Assembly (NCBI RefSeq): GCF_900100795.1
Contig: NZ_FNCO01000001.1
Location: 1-64,000, forward strand
Source: Pseudomonas abietaniphila
Lineage (GTDB): Bacteria; Pseudomonadota; Gammaproteobacteria; Pseudomonadales; Pseudomonadaceae
DNA: 64,000 bases
Reading direction: 5' to 3'
A program made the translations under genes and the position numbers. Positions 16,008 to 24,505 of the stretch are shown piece after piece; position 1 is the first letter of the stretch, and each line of letters opens with the position of its first letter. The notes under the pieces were generated by a model. It saw nothing but the letters and a program-made list of their open reading frames with translations, did not search any database and was not told the DNA's origin.

Positions 16008-16271
16008 ATGAACATGAAGAACATCGGAATCGCCACGCTGTTTGCCGCCCTGAGCCTCGGTGCGTTTTCGGCTCAAGCCCAGGACAGCGTTCCTGCACAC
16101 AGCTACATGTATGGTGAACACCTGGACATCGCCAGGGCCCTGTCTACCGAAGTCGATGCAACACCCACCTGCGGTCTGGTCAATACGCACCTCAACTACG
16201 TCGATTCTCACGGCCAGAAGCAGACCCTGAATTACCGCACCGTTGCTCAGGACTGCGCAGGGGACAACTGA
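16008..16271 (+). CDS. small secreted DUF2790 protein
   Basis: 87 residues with a clear signal peptide (MNMKNIGIATLFAALSLGAFSAQAQ). The mature part is about 62 residues and contains TPTCGLVNTHLNYVDSHGQ and a second Cys near the end (VAQDCAGDN). This matches DUF2790, a Pseudomonas family of periplasmic proteins. Some members respond to metals or to two-component systems, but their activity is unknown. A ribosome-binding site (CGGAGAA) precedes the ATG. Divergence from the two-component operon, with repeat sites between them, suggests control by that system. Confidence 0.85.
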   Translation: MNMKNIGIATLFAALSLGAFSAQAQDSVPAHSYMYGEHLDIARALSTEVDATPTCGLVNTHLNYVDSHGQKQTLNYRTVAQDCAGDN

Positions 16272-16289
16272 TCCCGGCGTGTTCGGCCT

Positions 16290-16432
16290 GTTGGCGAGCG
16301 CACGAGTCGGGTGTGATGGGTTTTGATGCAGCGCCAGCAAAATCGGGCGTCCCGTTTGTACCTGAGACGCCCCATGCACAGGTTTTGCTGCCGGATCCCG
16401 GCAGATCGCGAGGCAAGCCAGGCTCCTGCAGC
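16290..16432. repeat. decayed REPIN
   Basis: The right half (CTGCCGGATCCCGGCAG at 16389-16405, then a diverged REP ending in CTCCTGCAG) aligns with the right half of the REPIN at 56880-57015. The internal GCAAAATC and TTGTACCTGA pieces align as well. The left REP arm has lost recognisable sequence. It occupies most of the 340-bp gap between the DUF2790 gene and the helicase. Confidence 0.6.
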
Positions 16433-16611
16433 GTGCGGTTAGATACCTCCAGAGAGGCTGTAAATGTGATGCGATGACGGCCGTTGCTTTGCCCTGCCGA
16501 ATCGGCATGACAACGTGGTGGGCGACGGGGCGTCGGGAAGGGTAAGCTGTTGCGTCATCTTCCGCTGTTTCTGCCCCACGCCGTCGCGTTTATCAGGACG
16601 ATTGCCCCGTA

Positions 16612-18567
16612 ATGAGTTCACCCGGTCCGTTTGCTCCACCGCCCTCGCTGTTTTTACCCGTGACCGAAGAGGCGGCTCAAAGCCTGGCCGCCGGCGAGTC
16701 GCTGGACGATTTTCTCGCCGAGGCGACCCGGGCGCAGCTCGCTGCCCTCATGCTGTTGATCAACCTCAACGCACTGGTCGAGCAAAACACGCCCATCGAG
16801 AAGCTGGAGCGCATGCTTGACGATGTCATGCGTGCGGCGCTGTCGATGGAAGAGGCGGGCGGGTCGTTCGGCGATCTGCTGCGCATGCGATTCAACGCCG
16901 CCCACCTCGCGCAGGGCCTGAGTGTTCTGGAAGTGGCAGGCATCAGCTTGCTTGAGGCGCACGAAGTCGACGATGAGGACTACCTCGACGATGAAGGCCA
17001 TTGGGACTTCGGTTTTGGCAAACGCCATCGCCAGACCCTTGAGCCCCTGACCCGCGAAGTGGTCTTGCCGACGGGCGACCTGCTGTATCTGAGCGACCAG
17101 CAGAGCCGGATCTTCGACGAGTTCCGTGGCTGCCAGGATGAGTCGTTTCATTTGCAGGCCTACGCGGGCGTCGGCAAGACCTTCCTGCTGGCGAAGTTCT
17201 TCGAAACGCTGCCCGCTGAAACGACCTTGCTCATGGCGACGTACCCGCAACAGGTCAAGGCGCTGGAGGATCGCGTCAGGCAGAGTGATCCGAGCCGAAA
17301 GCTCCACGCCTGCACCTTCGGCCACATGGCCAACCTGCTGCTCAATCGCGACCAGACTTCGGCCGGTTGGCGCAACACGGGCAGGCAGCGCACCGGCGCC
17401 GACTCGCTGGTGTCCGATCAGCAAATCGCCGAATGGCTGAACCTGCAAACGGTTGGCAATCTGCCTCCCCGGCAGGTGGCATGGGTGTGCCGCACCACGG
17501 TTTACAGCTTTTGCCTGTCGCCGCTGCCCACCCTTGAGCCGCGGCATCTGCCGTCATTGGGGTACGCCGCCAGTCAGGCGGACATCGCCATGCTGCTGGA
17601 ATACAGCCGGTTGTTGTGGCGGGAAACCGTCCGGCCCTCAGCGCCGCACATCCGTTTGCCGGTGCGCAACAGCCATCGCATCAAGTTCCTCTCGATGACC
17701 TCGGAAGTGGTCTTCGAAAACTTCACCCACATCATCATCGATGAAAGCCACGAACTGACCGCGCCGATGGTGCAGATCCTCGATCGAAGCCCACAGGCAG
17801 TGATCACGCTGGGCGATGAGTTTCAGCAACTGAGCGGCAAGGCCCCGCGCCATGGGGGTTCCATTCGTCAGCGGTTCATGACCCAGTCGATCCGTGCCGG
17901 GCGGCAGATGGCCGACGTCCTCAACCCGCTGATTCAGCTGCACCCCAGCGATATCAAAGAAGGCTTCGTCGGGCGCGCGCCTTACCCGACGCGCATCATC
18001 GGCCACAGCGTCATGCCGATTCCGGACAAACCCACCACGATTCTGGTTGCCAACGAATGGGGCCTGTTCGCCTGGTTCAAGCGTTTGACCGAAGCCGGTG
18101 CGCGGTTTCAATTGCCGGCGGGCACGGCTCAGGACCTGACCCTGTTCATCAAGGGCCTGGTACTGCTTTACCGTGAAGACCTGCGGCCCCAGCATCGCCT
18201 GATCTTTCGTTACACCCATTGGGACGCGCTGGCTAAAGCCATGGGCGGCAGTCACGAATTCAAGGCGGTGCACGAGTGGCTGGGGCAAGGCAACACGGAG
18301 CCGCAGTTTGTCGAGACGTTGCAACGGTTCTGCAGCGAACCTGGCGCCATCCTCAAGCTGGCGAAGGTCGAAGACGTTAAGAACCAGGAGTTCGACACCG
18401 TTCTGCTCTCCCGCGACCTGATGCGTCCTCCGCGCACCGGTTCGCCGCATTCACTGGCCAGCGTCTGCTCGCTGCTGTACACCGCCAGCTCGCGGGCGCG
18501 GCATGAACTGTTGTTACCGGGGAACCTGAATGACTGGCTGCAGGACATCGGACGCAAGGAGTCATGA
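16612..18567 (+). CDS. orphan SF1 (UvrD-like) helicase/ATPase
   Basis: 651 residues. The first 160 or so are helical and of no recognised family. An SF1 helicase core follows: Walker A GVGKT at 186-190, motif II IIIDESHE at about 374-381, motif III GDEFQQLSG at 401-409, a motif IV-like QSIRAG, a motif V-like VKNQEFDTVLLS, and a motif VI-like LLYTASSRARHELLL near the C-terminus. It has no nuclease domain and no partner nuclease beside it. It probably unwinds or translocates on DNA or RNA; whether it acts in repair, conjugation or defence cannot be told. Its neighbour is a decayed gene remnant and then an accessory gene pair, so it may be part of a variable pocket. Confidence 0.8.
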   Translation: MSSPGPFAPPPSLFLPVTEEAAQSLAAGESLDDFLAEATRAQLAALMLLINLNALVEQNTPIEKLERMLDDVMRAALSMEEAGGSFGDLLRMRFNAAHLAQGLSVLEVAGISLLEAHEVDDEDYLDDEGHWDFGFGKRHRQTLEPLTREVVLPTGDLLYLSDQQSRIFDEFRGCQDESFHLQAYAGVGKTFLLAKFFETLPAETTLLMATYPQQVKALEDRVRQSDPSRKLHACTFGHMANLLLNRDQTSAGWRNTGRQRTGADSLVSDQQIAEWLNLQTVGNLPPRQVAWVCRTTVYSFCLSPLPTLEPRHLPSLGYAASQADIAMLLEYSRLLWRETVRPSAPHIRLPVRNSHRIKFLSMTSEVVFENFTHIIIDESHELTAPMVQILDRSPQAVITLGDEFQQLSGKAPRHGGSIRQRFMTQSIRAGRQMADVLNPLIQLHPSDIKEGFVGRAPYPTRIIGHSVMPIPDKPTTILVANEWGLFAWFKRLTEAGARFQLPAGTAQDLTLFIKGLVLLYREDLRPQHRLIFRYTHWDALAKAMGGSHEFKAVHEWLGQGNTEPQFVETLQRFCSEPGAILKLAKVEDVKNQEFDTVLLSRDLMRPPRTGSPHSLASVCSLLYTASSRARHELLLPGNLNDWLQDIGRKES

Positions 18568-18582
18568 GCCCATTCCCTCTCT

Positions 18583-18747
18583 GATAGCGAAGCTTTCGCC
18601 GCCTCCGTTGCAGGCGATGAGGGCGTACTCCACGCCGCCCGACTGCTGTCACAGGAAATCAGCTGCAACATGGGCATGCTCGGCGTGTGCTCGCTGGACG
18701 AAGTGGATCGCGCGGTGTTGATGCGGGAGGGGGAAGAGTTCTTGTAG
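18583..18747 (+). pseudogene. C-terminal remnant of an FMN-dependent alpha-hydroxy-acid dehydrogenase
   Basis: Frame 18583-18747 is open without a start and reads FAASVAGDEGVLHAARLL, then SQEISCNMGMLGVCSLDEV, ending EGEEFL and TAG. This resembles the last helix region of LldD/mandelate-dehydrogenase-type enzymes, where a G-E-x-GV segment is followed by 'LxxEI...M.L.G..s..ev'. The N-terminal enzyme body is absent, being replaced by the helicase gene that ends at 18567. It looks like a deletion or insertion scar. It is too short to function. Confidence 0.6.
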
Positions 18748-18867
18748 AGGGCCGACGCCTGCCTGAATTGGCGGCGCGTCCTACGAGTCGCCGTGGAATC
18801 GCCTGACTTACCGTTTGCCTTGGCATTGTTAAGTTGCTGACCGATCAATTCGGTGCAGGGATGAACG

Positions 18868-19515
18868 ATGAGCGAGGGCAATTCAGGTGATGTCAGGCCT
18901 GCCGTACTCAACTGCGAGACCCCGTTAGGGCAGGCACTGATTTCGATGTTTGGTTCTCTGGCCCGGGAACTGGAAGCTGAAAATGCCCCGCCGGGCGCGC
19001 TCAGGGTCATTGTCTTCGGCGGGTGTGCGGTTCACCTCTACACCAGCCATAGGGTGTCGATGGATGTTGATGCGGAGTTCTTTTCAACGACGCTGCCTTC
19101 AGAGATTGACGTCTGCAGATTGCTCGCTGAACTTCCCGAAGAGTTTCTGGATGACCAAACGGGACGCTTGATCGAGTTGACCTATGATTTAAATTTCTCG
19201 ACCGGCCTCGGCCCGTTGCACGAAGATTTTCTTGAACGAGGCCTACGACTGCCTACATTCGATTCTGCGTCACCCCTTCATGTATTCATTGCGTCGCCCG
19301 TTGATATCGCTATCTCGAAGCTCGGTCGTGCCACTGATCAAGACATCAGCGACATTTTCGCTCTATTACGCACTGGTTTCATTCTGGCTGCCGAATTTGA
19401 GCGCTTGGCCTTGGAGGCGATTGATTGCTATGTTGGCAATCATGAGCCACCGACTTCGATTCTGAAGAACATCCTGCAGGACTATCTGGAGACCGCAGAT
19501 GACCAAACCTTCTGA
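18868..19515 (+). CDS. nucleotidyltransferase-like protein (DUF6036/AbiEii-like)
   Basis: 215 residues. VIVFGGCAVHLYTSHRVSMDVDAEF (about residues 47-71) has the Gly-Gly helix turn followed by the R-x-S-x-D-x-D pattern of the minimal nucleotidyltransferase fold, with D66 and D68 as likely metal ligands. SPVDIAISKLGR further on is the K-containing helix that DUF6036-type proteins share. Relatives include toxins such as AbiEii and MenT, which modify tRNA or other targets, as well as non-toxin proteins. It overlaps the next gene by 17 bp. Base composition is lower in GC than the neighbours, a hint of transfer. Toxin activity is inference only. Confidence 0.7.
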   Translation: MSEGNSGDVRPAVLNCETPLGQALISMFGSLARELEAENAPPGALRVIVFGGCAVHLYTSHRVSMDVDAEFFSTTLPSEIDVCRLLAELPEEFLDDQTGRLIELTYDLNFSTGLGPLHEDFLERGLRLPTFDSASPLHVFIASPVDIAISKLGRATDQDISDIFALLRTGFILAAEFERLALEAIDCYVGNHEPPTSILKNILQDYLETADDQTF

Positions 19516-19954
19516 TCGCCACATTCTTTCTGAAGCATTGGACAGCCTAGGCAGGGGCCCACTGAGTCTGGCCGATGATGAGACCTTGATAAGTGCCGCT
19601 CAAGAGGTTTGGTATGAGCATTCGAGCCTTGAATCCGAACTTCGGCTCTTTCTTGCGCGTAGCCCCGATGAGGTAGCGGTGCGCCGAGCGGGTTATTTTT
19701 TGGAGAAGCTGACTCGATTTACCTGCCTCAGTGAGGAACGAGCGTCTGAAGCGCTTTACTCACTGAGTCTGCTACTCAAGCGTTATCGGAGCCAGGATGA
19801 ACTGAGTGACACACCTGGAGCGCGGCTACGTGAGCGGCGCGACAGGCTTGCCCTGTGTTGGGGGCTGGATGAAGGACTTGGATTGAAAATCCAGACGCTG
19901 TTGCCTTACCAGACCCGGCACTATGCAGCTTCTCGAAACGACGCTTTCAAATAG
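19499..19954 (+). CDS. unknown protein paired with the nucleotidyltransferase
   Basis: 151 residues, starting within the last 17 bases of the upstream gene (ATG 19499). It is predominantly helical and polar with no signal peptide or membrane segment (for example FLARSPDEVAVRRAGYFLEKLTRF and ASEALYSLSLLLKRYRSQDE). I recognise no family. Tight overlap means co-translation, so it is likely a binding partner. It could be an antitoxin if the upstream gene is a toxin, though AbiE systems place the antitoxin upstream. Its codon use resembles its partner rather than the surrounding core genes. Confidence 0.65.
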   Translation: MTKPSDRHILSEALDSLGRGPLSLADDETLISAAQEVWYEHSSLESELRLFLARSPDEVAVRRAGYFLEKLTRFTCLSEERASEALYSLSLLLKRYRSQDELSDTPGARLRERRDRLALCWGLDEGLGLKIQTLLPYQTRHYAASRNDAFK

Positions 19955-19975
19955 CATCAGCCTGGGGCTCACTCA

Positions 19976-20012
19976 AAAGACGCTCCGTGGGGCCTGCGCC
20001 GAACGGCCCCCT
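19976..20012 (-). repeat. possible fragment of the multi-hairpin element
   Basis: GACGCTCCGTGGG and CGCCGAACGG lie in the same order and near-same spacing as in the minus-strand copies at 373 and 56556. About 30 bp match; the rest of the element is absent. This may be a decayed copy or chance. Confidence 0.35.
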
Positions 20013-20126
20013 GCCTTCACCAGCACGCTAAACCCCACGGATTCAGCATCCGCCATTGAGTGGCAGGTCGGTGATTTCTTGAGACAGGTACGTTCGGCAC
20101 GAGAGTTATAAAGGGTGGCACAGCGT

Positions 20127-21188
20127 TTACTGGGTGTTGACCGCCGCGCTGCGCCACTGCTTGGGGCTCAACCCAAACCAGCGCTTGAACGCCCGGGAGA
20201 AGGCGCTGGTCTCGGAGTAACCCAGCATGGAGGCGAGTTGGGTGACGCTGAGGTTCTGCTGTTTGAGGTGGGCGATGGCCGAGTCCTGGCGAATCTGGTC
20301 CACCAGTTGCGTGAAGCTCAGGCCCTGTTCGCGCAGCTTGCGTTGCAAGGCCCATTCGGAAAGACCGAGGTGGTGGGCGATTTCGTCCAGTGCCGGTTCA
20401 CCCAGGTGCAGCGTGGCGAGGATGGTCTGCCGGGCACGTTCCAGCAGGCTGATCTCGCTGCCGTTGTCGCCCAACTGGCGAATGGCGTCCTTGATCAGCA
20501 TCAGCAGGATCGGGTCACTGCCCGGCATGGCCTTACCGACCAGTTCCCGCTTGGGAATCAGCAGCGAATTGCAGCCTTGGCCAAAGCTGACGTCGGCATG
20601 AAAGGTGTCGCGGTGTTCGTGCCATTCCTGCGGTCTGGCGTGTTCGAAGGCCACTTGCCGAGGCGCCCAGTCCGGGCCCAGCACATGACGCACCAGATTC
20701 ATCGCCATGCCCATGGTCAGTTCGGCGTCCTGGCGACGCTCATGGATCGCGCCGTGCCGGACCTGATAGTTGAAGCGGTAGCAGTCCCCTTGGTCCACCA
20801 GTTCGATCAATGTGCTGTGCTGGTGAAACGGAAAGGCTTGCGAGAAGTTGATGAGGGCGTCTTCCAGGGTTGCGGAACACAACCCGATGTAGCCCAGCAG
20901 ACCCAGCGCCTGAGGCTGAAATTGCTGGCCATAACGCAGGCCGAAGTTGTCGCAACCGGTTTGCCAGGCGGCTTCCTCGAGCACTTTGCAGTAGTTGGTC
21001 AGGGGCAGGCTGAGCGTGGGGTGCAGCAGTTGCTCGGGATCGATGCCGGCACAGCCGAACACCCGATCAAGGTCGCCGCCGTGCTGCACGATGAAGCCAT
21101 CCAGACCGTTGGCGGCAGCCGACAGCACGCCGCGATTGCTGGCGGCGGGAGAGGTCGGTGCAGCGCTGGGGATGAGGGTCTGAAGCAT
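20127..21188 (-). CDS. AraC-family regulator, likely of the ethanolamine operon
   Basis: 353 residues. The N-terminal part (about 20-220) is of the arabinose_bd-like type (PF12625) found in OruR/ArgR-like Pseudomonas regulators. The C-terminal AraC HTH pair covers about 250-350, with LDEIAHHLGLSEWALQRKLREQGLSF and VTQLASMLGYSETSAFSRAFKRWFGLSPKQWR. It is transcribed divergently from the ethanolamine permease, EutB and EutC genes, with 475 bp between that contain a REPIN and inverted repeats. I infer that it activates eat-eutBC in response to ethanolamine. P. aeruginosa uses a different type of regulator for this pathway, so this should not be called EatR without testing. Confidence 0.87.
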   Translation of the reverse strand: MLQTLIPSAAPTSPAASNRGVLSAAANGLDGFIVQHGGDLDRVFGCAGIDPEQLLHPTLSLPLTNYCKVLEEAAWQTGCDNFGLRYGQQFQPQALGLLGYIGLCSATLEDALINFSQAFPFHQHSTLIELVDQGDCYRFNYQVRHGAIHERRQDAELTMGMAMNLVRHVLGPDWAPRQVAFEHARPQEWHEHRDTFHADVSFGQGCNSLLIPKRELVGKAMPGSDPILLMLIKDAIRQLGDNGSEISLLERARQTILATLHLGEPALDEIAHHLGLSEWALQRKLREQGLSFTQLVDQIRQDSAIAHLKQQNLSVTQLASMLGYSETSAFSRAFKRWFGLSPKQWRSAAVNTQ

Positions 21189-21278
21189 CGAGATGAAGGG
21201 CCGTCAGGGTCTGTATGAATTTTATTCAAGCAAATGTCGTACCTTGTTGCGGTTTGACGAGAGCAGGCCGCTATTTTC

Positions 21279-21413
21279 TGTAGGAGCGTGGCTTGTCCCG
21301 CGATCGGCTGCGTAGCAGTCTTAAAACAGACGCACGCTGTACTTCCTATATGCCTTGGTTATCAGGTTTACGACGACTTCGTCGCCGATCGCGGGACAAG
21401 CCACGCTCCTACA
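21279..21413. repeat. REPIN
   Basis: TGTAGGAGCGTGGCTTGTCC at 21279 and its inverse ending CTCCTACA at 21413 form a full REP doublet, with an internal hairpin (CGACGACTTCGTCG). It lies between the divergent araC and eat genes, closer to araC. Confidence 0.9.
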
Positions 21414-21522
21414 AGTGGCCTGCAAGCCGCCAACTGCTACTCATCCACTCATCCACCTGGGTAGTGTGGTGTCATAAATCGTGACCCTCTATAAAGCACA
21501 CCCCCTCATTTCACGCGCCGCC

Positions 21523-21591
21523 TTGGCGCACCCCGCGCCAATACCCGAAAAACTTGACCGCACACGACAACCCGCGTCCTGTACGGTCAAG
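21523..21591. promoter_or_regulatory. two inverted repeats upstream of the ethanolamine permease
   Basis: TTGGCGC-ACCCC-GCGCCAA at 21523-21541 is perfect. CTTGACCG (21553-21560) and CGGTCAAG (21584-21591) form a second perfect 8-bp inverted repeat 23 bp apart. They lie 70-140 bp upstream of the eat start and are candidate operators for the divergent AraC regulator. AraC sites are usually direct repeats, so this is tentative. Confidence 0.4.
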
Positions 21592-21663
21592 CCTTGCCGG
21601 TAAACCTGTGGCTATGCTCGACGTCAGGCAAATACCGTCGCTTGGCTACCGGGGTACACACTC

Positions 21664-23016
21664 ATGACCGCTACACAACTCAAACCGACATTGGGAACCC
21701 TGCACCTGTGGGGACTGGCCGTAGGCCTGGTGATTTCCGGCGAATACTTCGGCTGGAGCTATGGCTGGGGCACGGCGGGAACGCTGGGCTTTTTGGTCAC
21801 CACGCTGATGGTGGCGGTGATGTACACCTGCTTCATTTTCAGCTTCACCGAACTCACCACGGCAATCCCCAACGCGGGCGGTCCCTTCGCCTACAGCTTG
21901 CGTGCCTTCGGCGTGACCGGCGGGATGATTGCCGGGCTGGCGACCCTGATCGAATTCGTGTTTGCGCCACCGGCCATCGCGATGGCCATTGGCGCGTACC
22001 TCAATGTGCAGTATCCGTCCCTTGATCCGCGGGTCGCCGCGATCGGGGCGTACATCGTTTTCATGACCCTCAACATCCTCGGCGTCAGCATCGCCGCGAC
22101 GTTCGAACTGGTGGTGACCGTGCTCGCCGTCGCCGAACTGCTGGTGTTCATGGGCGTGGTCGCGCCGGGCTTCAGCTTCAGCAATTTCGTGCTTGGCGGC
22201 TGGGCCGGTTCCGACACCTTCAGCCTGCCCGCAATCAGCGGGATTTTCGCGGCGATTCCGTTTGCCATCTGGTTCTTCCTCGCCATCGAAGGCGCGGCCA
22301 TGGCCGCTGAAGAAGCCAAAGACCCGAAACGCACCATTCCGCGTGCCTACGTCGCGGGGATTCTGACCCTGGTGGTGCTGGCAATTGGTGTGATGATCTT
22401 CGCCGGCGGCGTGGGTGACTGGCGTGCGCTGTCGAACATCAACGACCCGTTGCCACAGGCGATGAAGGCCGTTGTCGGCAACAACTCCAACTGGATGCAC
22501 ATGCTGGTGTGGATCGGCCTGTTCGGTCTGGTCGCCAGTTTCCACGGCATCATCCTGGGCTACTCGCGCCAGTTCTTCGCTCTGGCCCGGGCCGGTTTCC
22601 TGCCGCCGAGCCTGGCCAAGCTGTCGCGCTTTCAGACGCCGCACCGTGCCATTCTTGCCGGGGGCGTTGTCGGTATCCTGGCCATTCTCAGCGACGGCCT
22701 GGTCAACCTGCAGGGCATGACCCTGACCGCCGCGATGATCACCATGTCGGTATTTGGCGCTATCGTGATGTACATCGTGAGCATGCTGAGCCTGTTCAAA
22801 CTGCGTCGCAGCGAACCGGATCTGGAACGCAGCTTCCGTGCGCCGGGCTACCCGATCGTGCCGGGCATCGCGTTGGTGCTGGCGGTGGTGTGCCTGATCG
22901 CGATGGTCTGGTTCAATCTGGTGATCTGCGGCATCTTCCTGTGCCTGATGGCACTGGGTGCGCTGTTCGTCAAAGTCGTGCGCAGTCGCGGCACAGTGGT
23001 TGCAGTGGCTCGTTGA
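21664..23016 (+). CDS. eat: ethanolamine permease (APC family)
   Basis: 450 residues with about 12 membrane segments. The N-terminus (LKPTLGTLHLWGLAVGLVISGEYFGWSYGW) matches the ethanolamine permease family, in which the unwound TM1 (GEYFGWS) forms the substrate site. FAIEGAAMAAEEAKDPKRTIPRAY, read here as LAIEGAAMAAEEAKDP, is the conserved APC loop. Immediately downstream, 52 bp away, is eutB, so imported ethanolamine is delivered to the lyase. No microcompartment genes are present, which is normal for Pseudomonas. Confidence 0.93.
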   Translation: MTATQLKPTLGTLHLWGLAVGLVISGEYFGWSYGWGTAGTLGFLVTTLMVAVMYTCFIFSFTELTTAIPNAGGPFAYSLRAFGVTGGMIAGLATLIEFVFAPPAIAMAIGAYLNVQYPSLDPRVAAIGAYIVFMTLNILGVSIAATFELVVTVLAVAELLVFMGVVAPGFSFSNFVLGGWAGSDTFSLPAISGIFAAIPFAIWFFLAIEGAAMAAEEAKDPKRTIPRAYVAGILTLVVLAIGVMIFAGGVGDWRALSNINDPLPQAMKAVVGNNSNWMHMLVWIGLFGLVASFHGIILGYSRQFFALARAGFLPPSLAKLSRFQTPHRAILAGGVVGILAILSDGLVNLQGMTLTAAMITMSVFGAIVMYIVSMLSLFKLRRSEPDLERSFRAPGYPIVPGIALVLAVVCLIAMVWFNLVICGIFLCLMALGALFVKVVRSRGTVVAVAR

Positions 23017-23068
23017 AGTCGCTGCTGCGGCCGGTTAATCAAGTGAGTCGATAGAAGGAAGGTTACGC

Positions 23069-24460
23069 ATGAGCTTTTCCCACAGCATCGGTGGCATGGT
23101 CTGGCGCTTCGACAGCCTGCGGGAACTCATGGCCAAGGCCAGCCCTGCACGCTCCGGGGACTTCCTCGCCGAAGTCGCCGCCACCAGTGACGCGGAACGT
23201 GCGGCGGCGCAAATGGCCCTGGCCGAGGTGCCGCTCAAGCGCTTTCTCAACGAGGCGCTGATTCCGTACGAGGAGGACGAAGTCACCCGGCTGATCGTGG
23301 ACACTCACGACCTGGCGGCGTTTTCGGTGGTCAGTCACCTGACGGTCGGCGGTTTCCGCGACTGGCTGTTGGGTGACGAGGCCACCGAGGCCAGCCTCAA
23401 GGCACTGGCGCCGGGATTGACCCCGGAAATGGCGGCGGCGGTGTCGAAGATCATGCGCGTGCAGGATCTGGTACTGGTGGCGCAGAAAATTCGCGTGGTC
23501 ACCCGTTTTCGCAACACCGTGGGCCTGCGCGGGCGGATGTCCACCCGCTTGCAGCCCAATCACCCCACCGATGACCCGGCGGGCATCGCGGCCAGCGTGC
23601 TCGACGGTTTGCTGTATGGCAACGGCGACGCCATGATCGGCATCAACCCGGCCACTGACAGCATCAGCGCCATCACCGAACTGCTGAAAATGCTCGACGG
23701 CGTGATTCGCCATTACGACATTCCTACCCAGTCCTGTGTGCTGACTCACGTTACCTCCTCGGTCGCAGCCATCGAGAAAGGCGTGCCGGTGGATCTGGTG
23801 TTTCAGTCCATTACCGGCACCGAAGCGGCAAACAGCAGCTTCGGCATCAGCCTGGAGATTCTGCGCGAAGGCTACGAAGCGGGCCTGAGCCTGAACCGTG
23901 GCACGCTCGGCAACAACCTGATGTACTTCGAAACAGGGCAGGGCAGCGCGTTGTCGGCCAACGCTCACCATGGCGTTGACCAGCAGACCTGCGAGGCCCG
24001 TGCCTATGCCGTGGCGCGGCATTTCAACCCGTTTCTGGTCAACACCGTGGTCGGTTTCATCGGCCCGGAATACCTGTACAACGGCAAGCAGATCATCCGC
24101 GCAGGCCTGGAAGATCACTTCTGCGGCAAGTTGCTGGGCGTGCCGATGGGCTGTGACATCTGCTACACCAATCATGCCGAAGCCGATCAGGACGACATGG
24201 ACATGTTGCTGACACTGCTCGGTGTGGCGGGCATCAATTTCATCATGGGCATTCCCGGCTCCGACGATGTGATGCTCAACTACCAGACCACTTCGTTCCA
24301 CGATGCGCTGTACGCGCGCAAGACGCTGGGCCTGCGCCCGGCGCCGGAGTTCGAGGCATGGCTGACGCGCATGGACATCCTGCGTCAGGACGATGGCGGC
24401 GTGCGTCTGGGGCAGGGTGTGCCCCCGTTGTTCCGTCAGGCGCTTGCGCAGTTGAAATAA
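23069..24460 (+). CDS. eutB: ethanolamine ammonia-lyase large subunit EutB
   Basis: 463 residues, the usual length of the adenosylcobalamin-dependent large subunit. Recognisable family segments are LMAKASPARSGDFLAEVAA, RVVTRFRNTVGLRGRMSTRLQPNHPTDD (in part), YETGQGSALSAN as YFETGQGSALSANAHHG, and the C-terminal GIPGSDDVMLNYQTTSFHD. With EutC it converts ethanolamine to acetaldehyde and ammonia. AAGGAAGG is well placed upstream of the ATG. It needs cobalamin, and no reactivase (eutA) lies nearby in the window. Confidence 0.97.
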   Translation: MSFSHSIGGMVWRFDSLRELMAKASPARSGDFLAEVAATSDAERAAAQMALAEVPLKRFLNEALIPYEEDEVTRLIVDTHDLAAFSVVSHLTVGGFRDWLLGDEATEASLKALAPGLTPEMAAAVSKIMRVQDLVLVAQKIRVVTRFRNTVGLRGRMSTRLQPNHPTDDPAGIAASVLDGLLYGNGDAMIGINPATDSISAITELLKMLDGVIRHYDIPTQSCVLTHVTSSVAAIEKGVPVDLVFQSITGTEAANSSFGISLEILREGYEAGLSLNRGTLGNNLMYFETGQGSALSANAHHGVDQQTCEARAYAVARHFNPFLVNTVVGFIGPEYLYNGKQIIRAGLEDHFCGKLLGVPMGCDICYTNHAEADQDDMDMLLTLLGVAGINFIMGIPGSDDVMLNYQTTSFHDALYARKTLGLRPAPEFEAWLTRMDILRQDDGGVRLGQGVPPLFRQALAQLK

Positions 24461-24505
24461 CGCGATCGAGACAGCAGTAGCCGTGAAAAGAGAGAAGGAT
24501 GGGCC

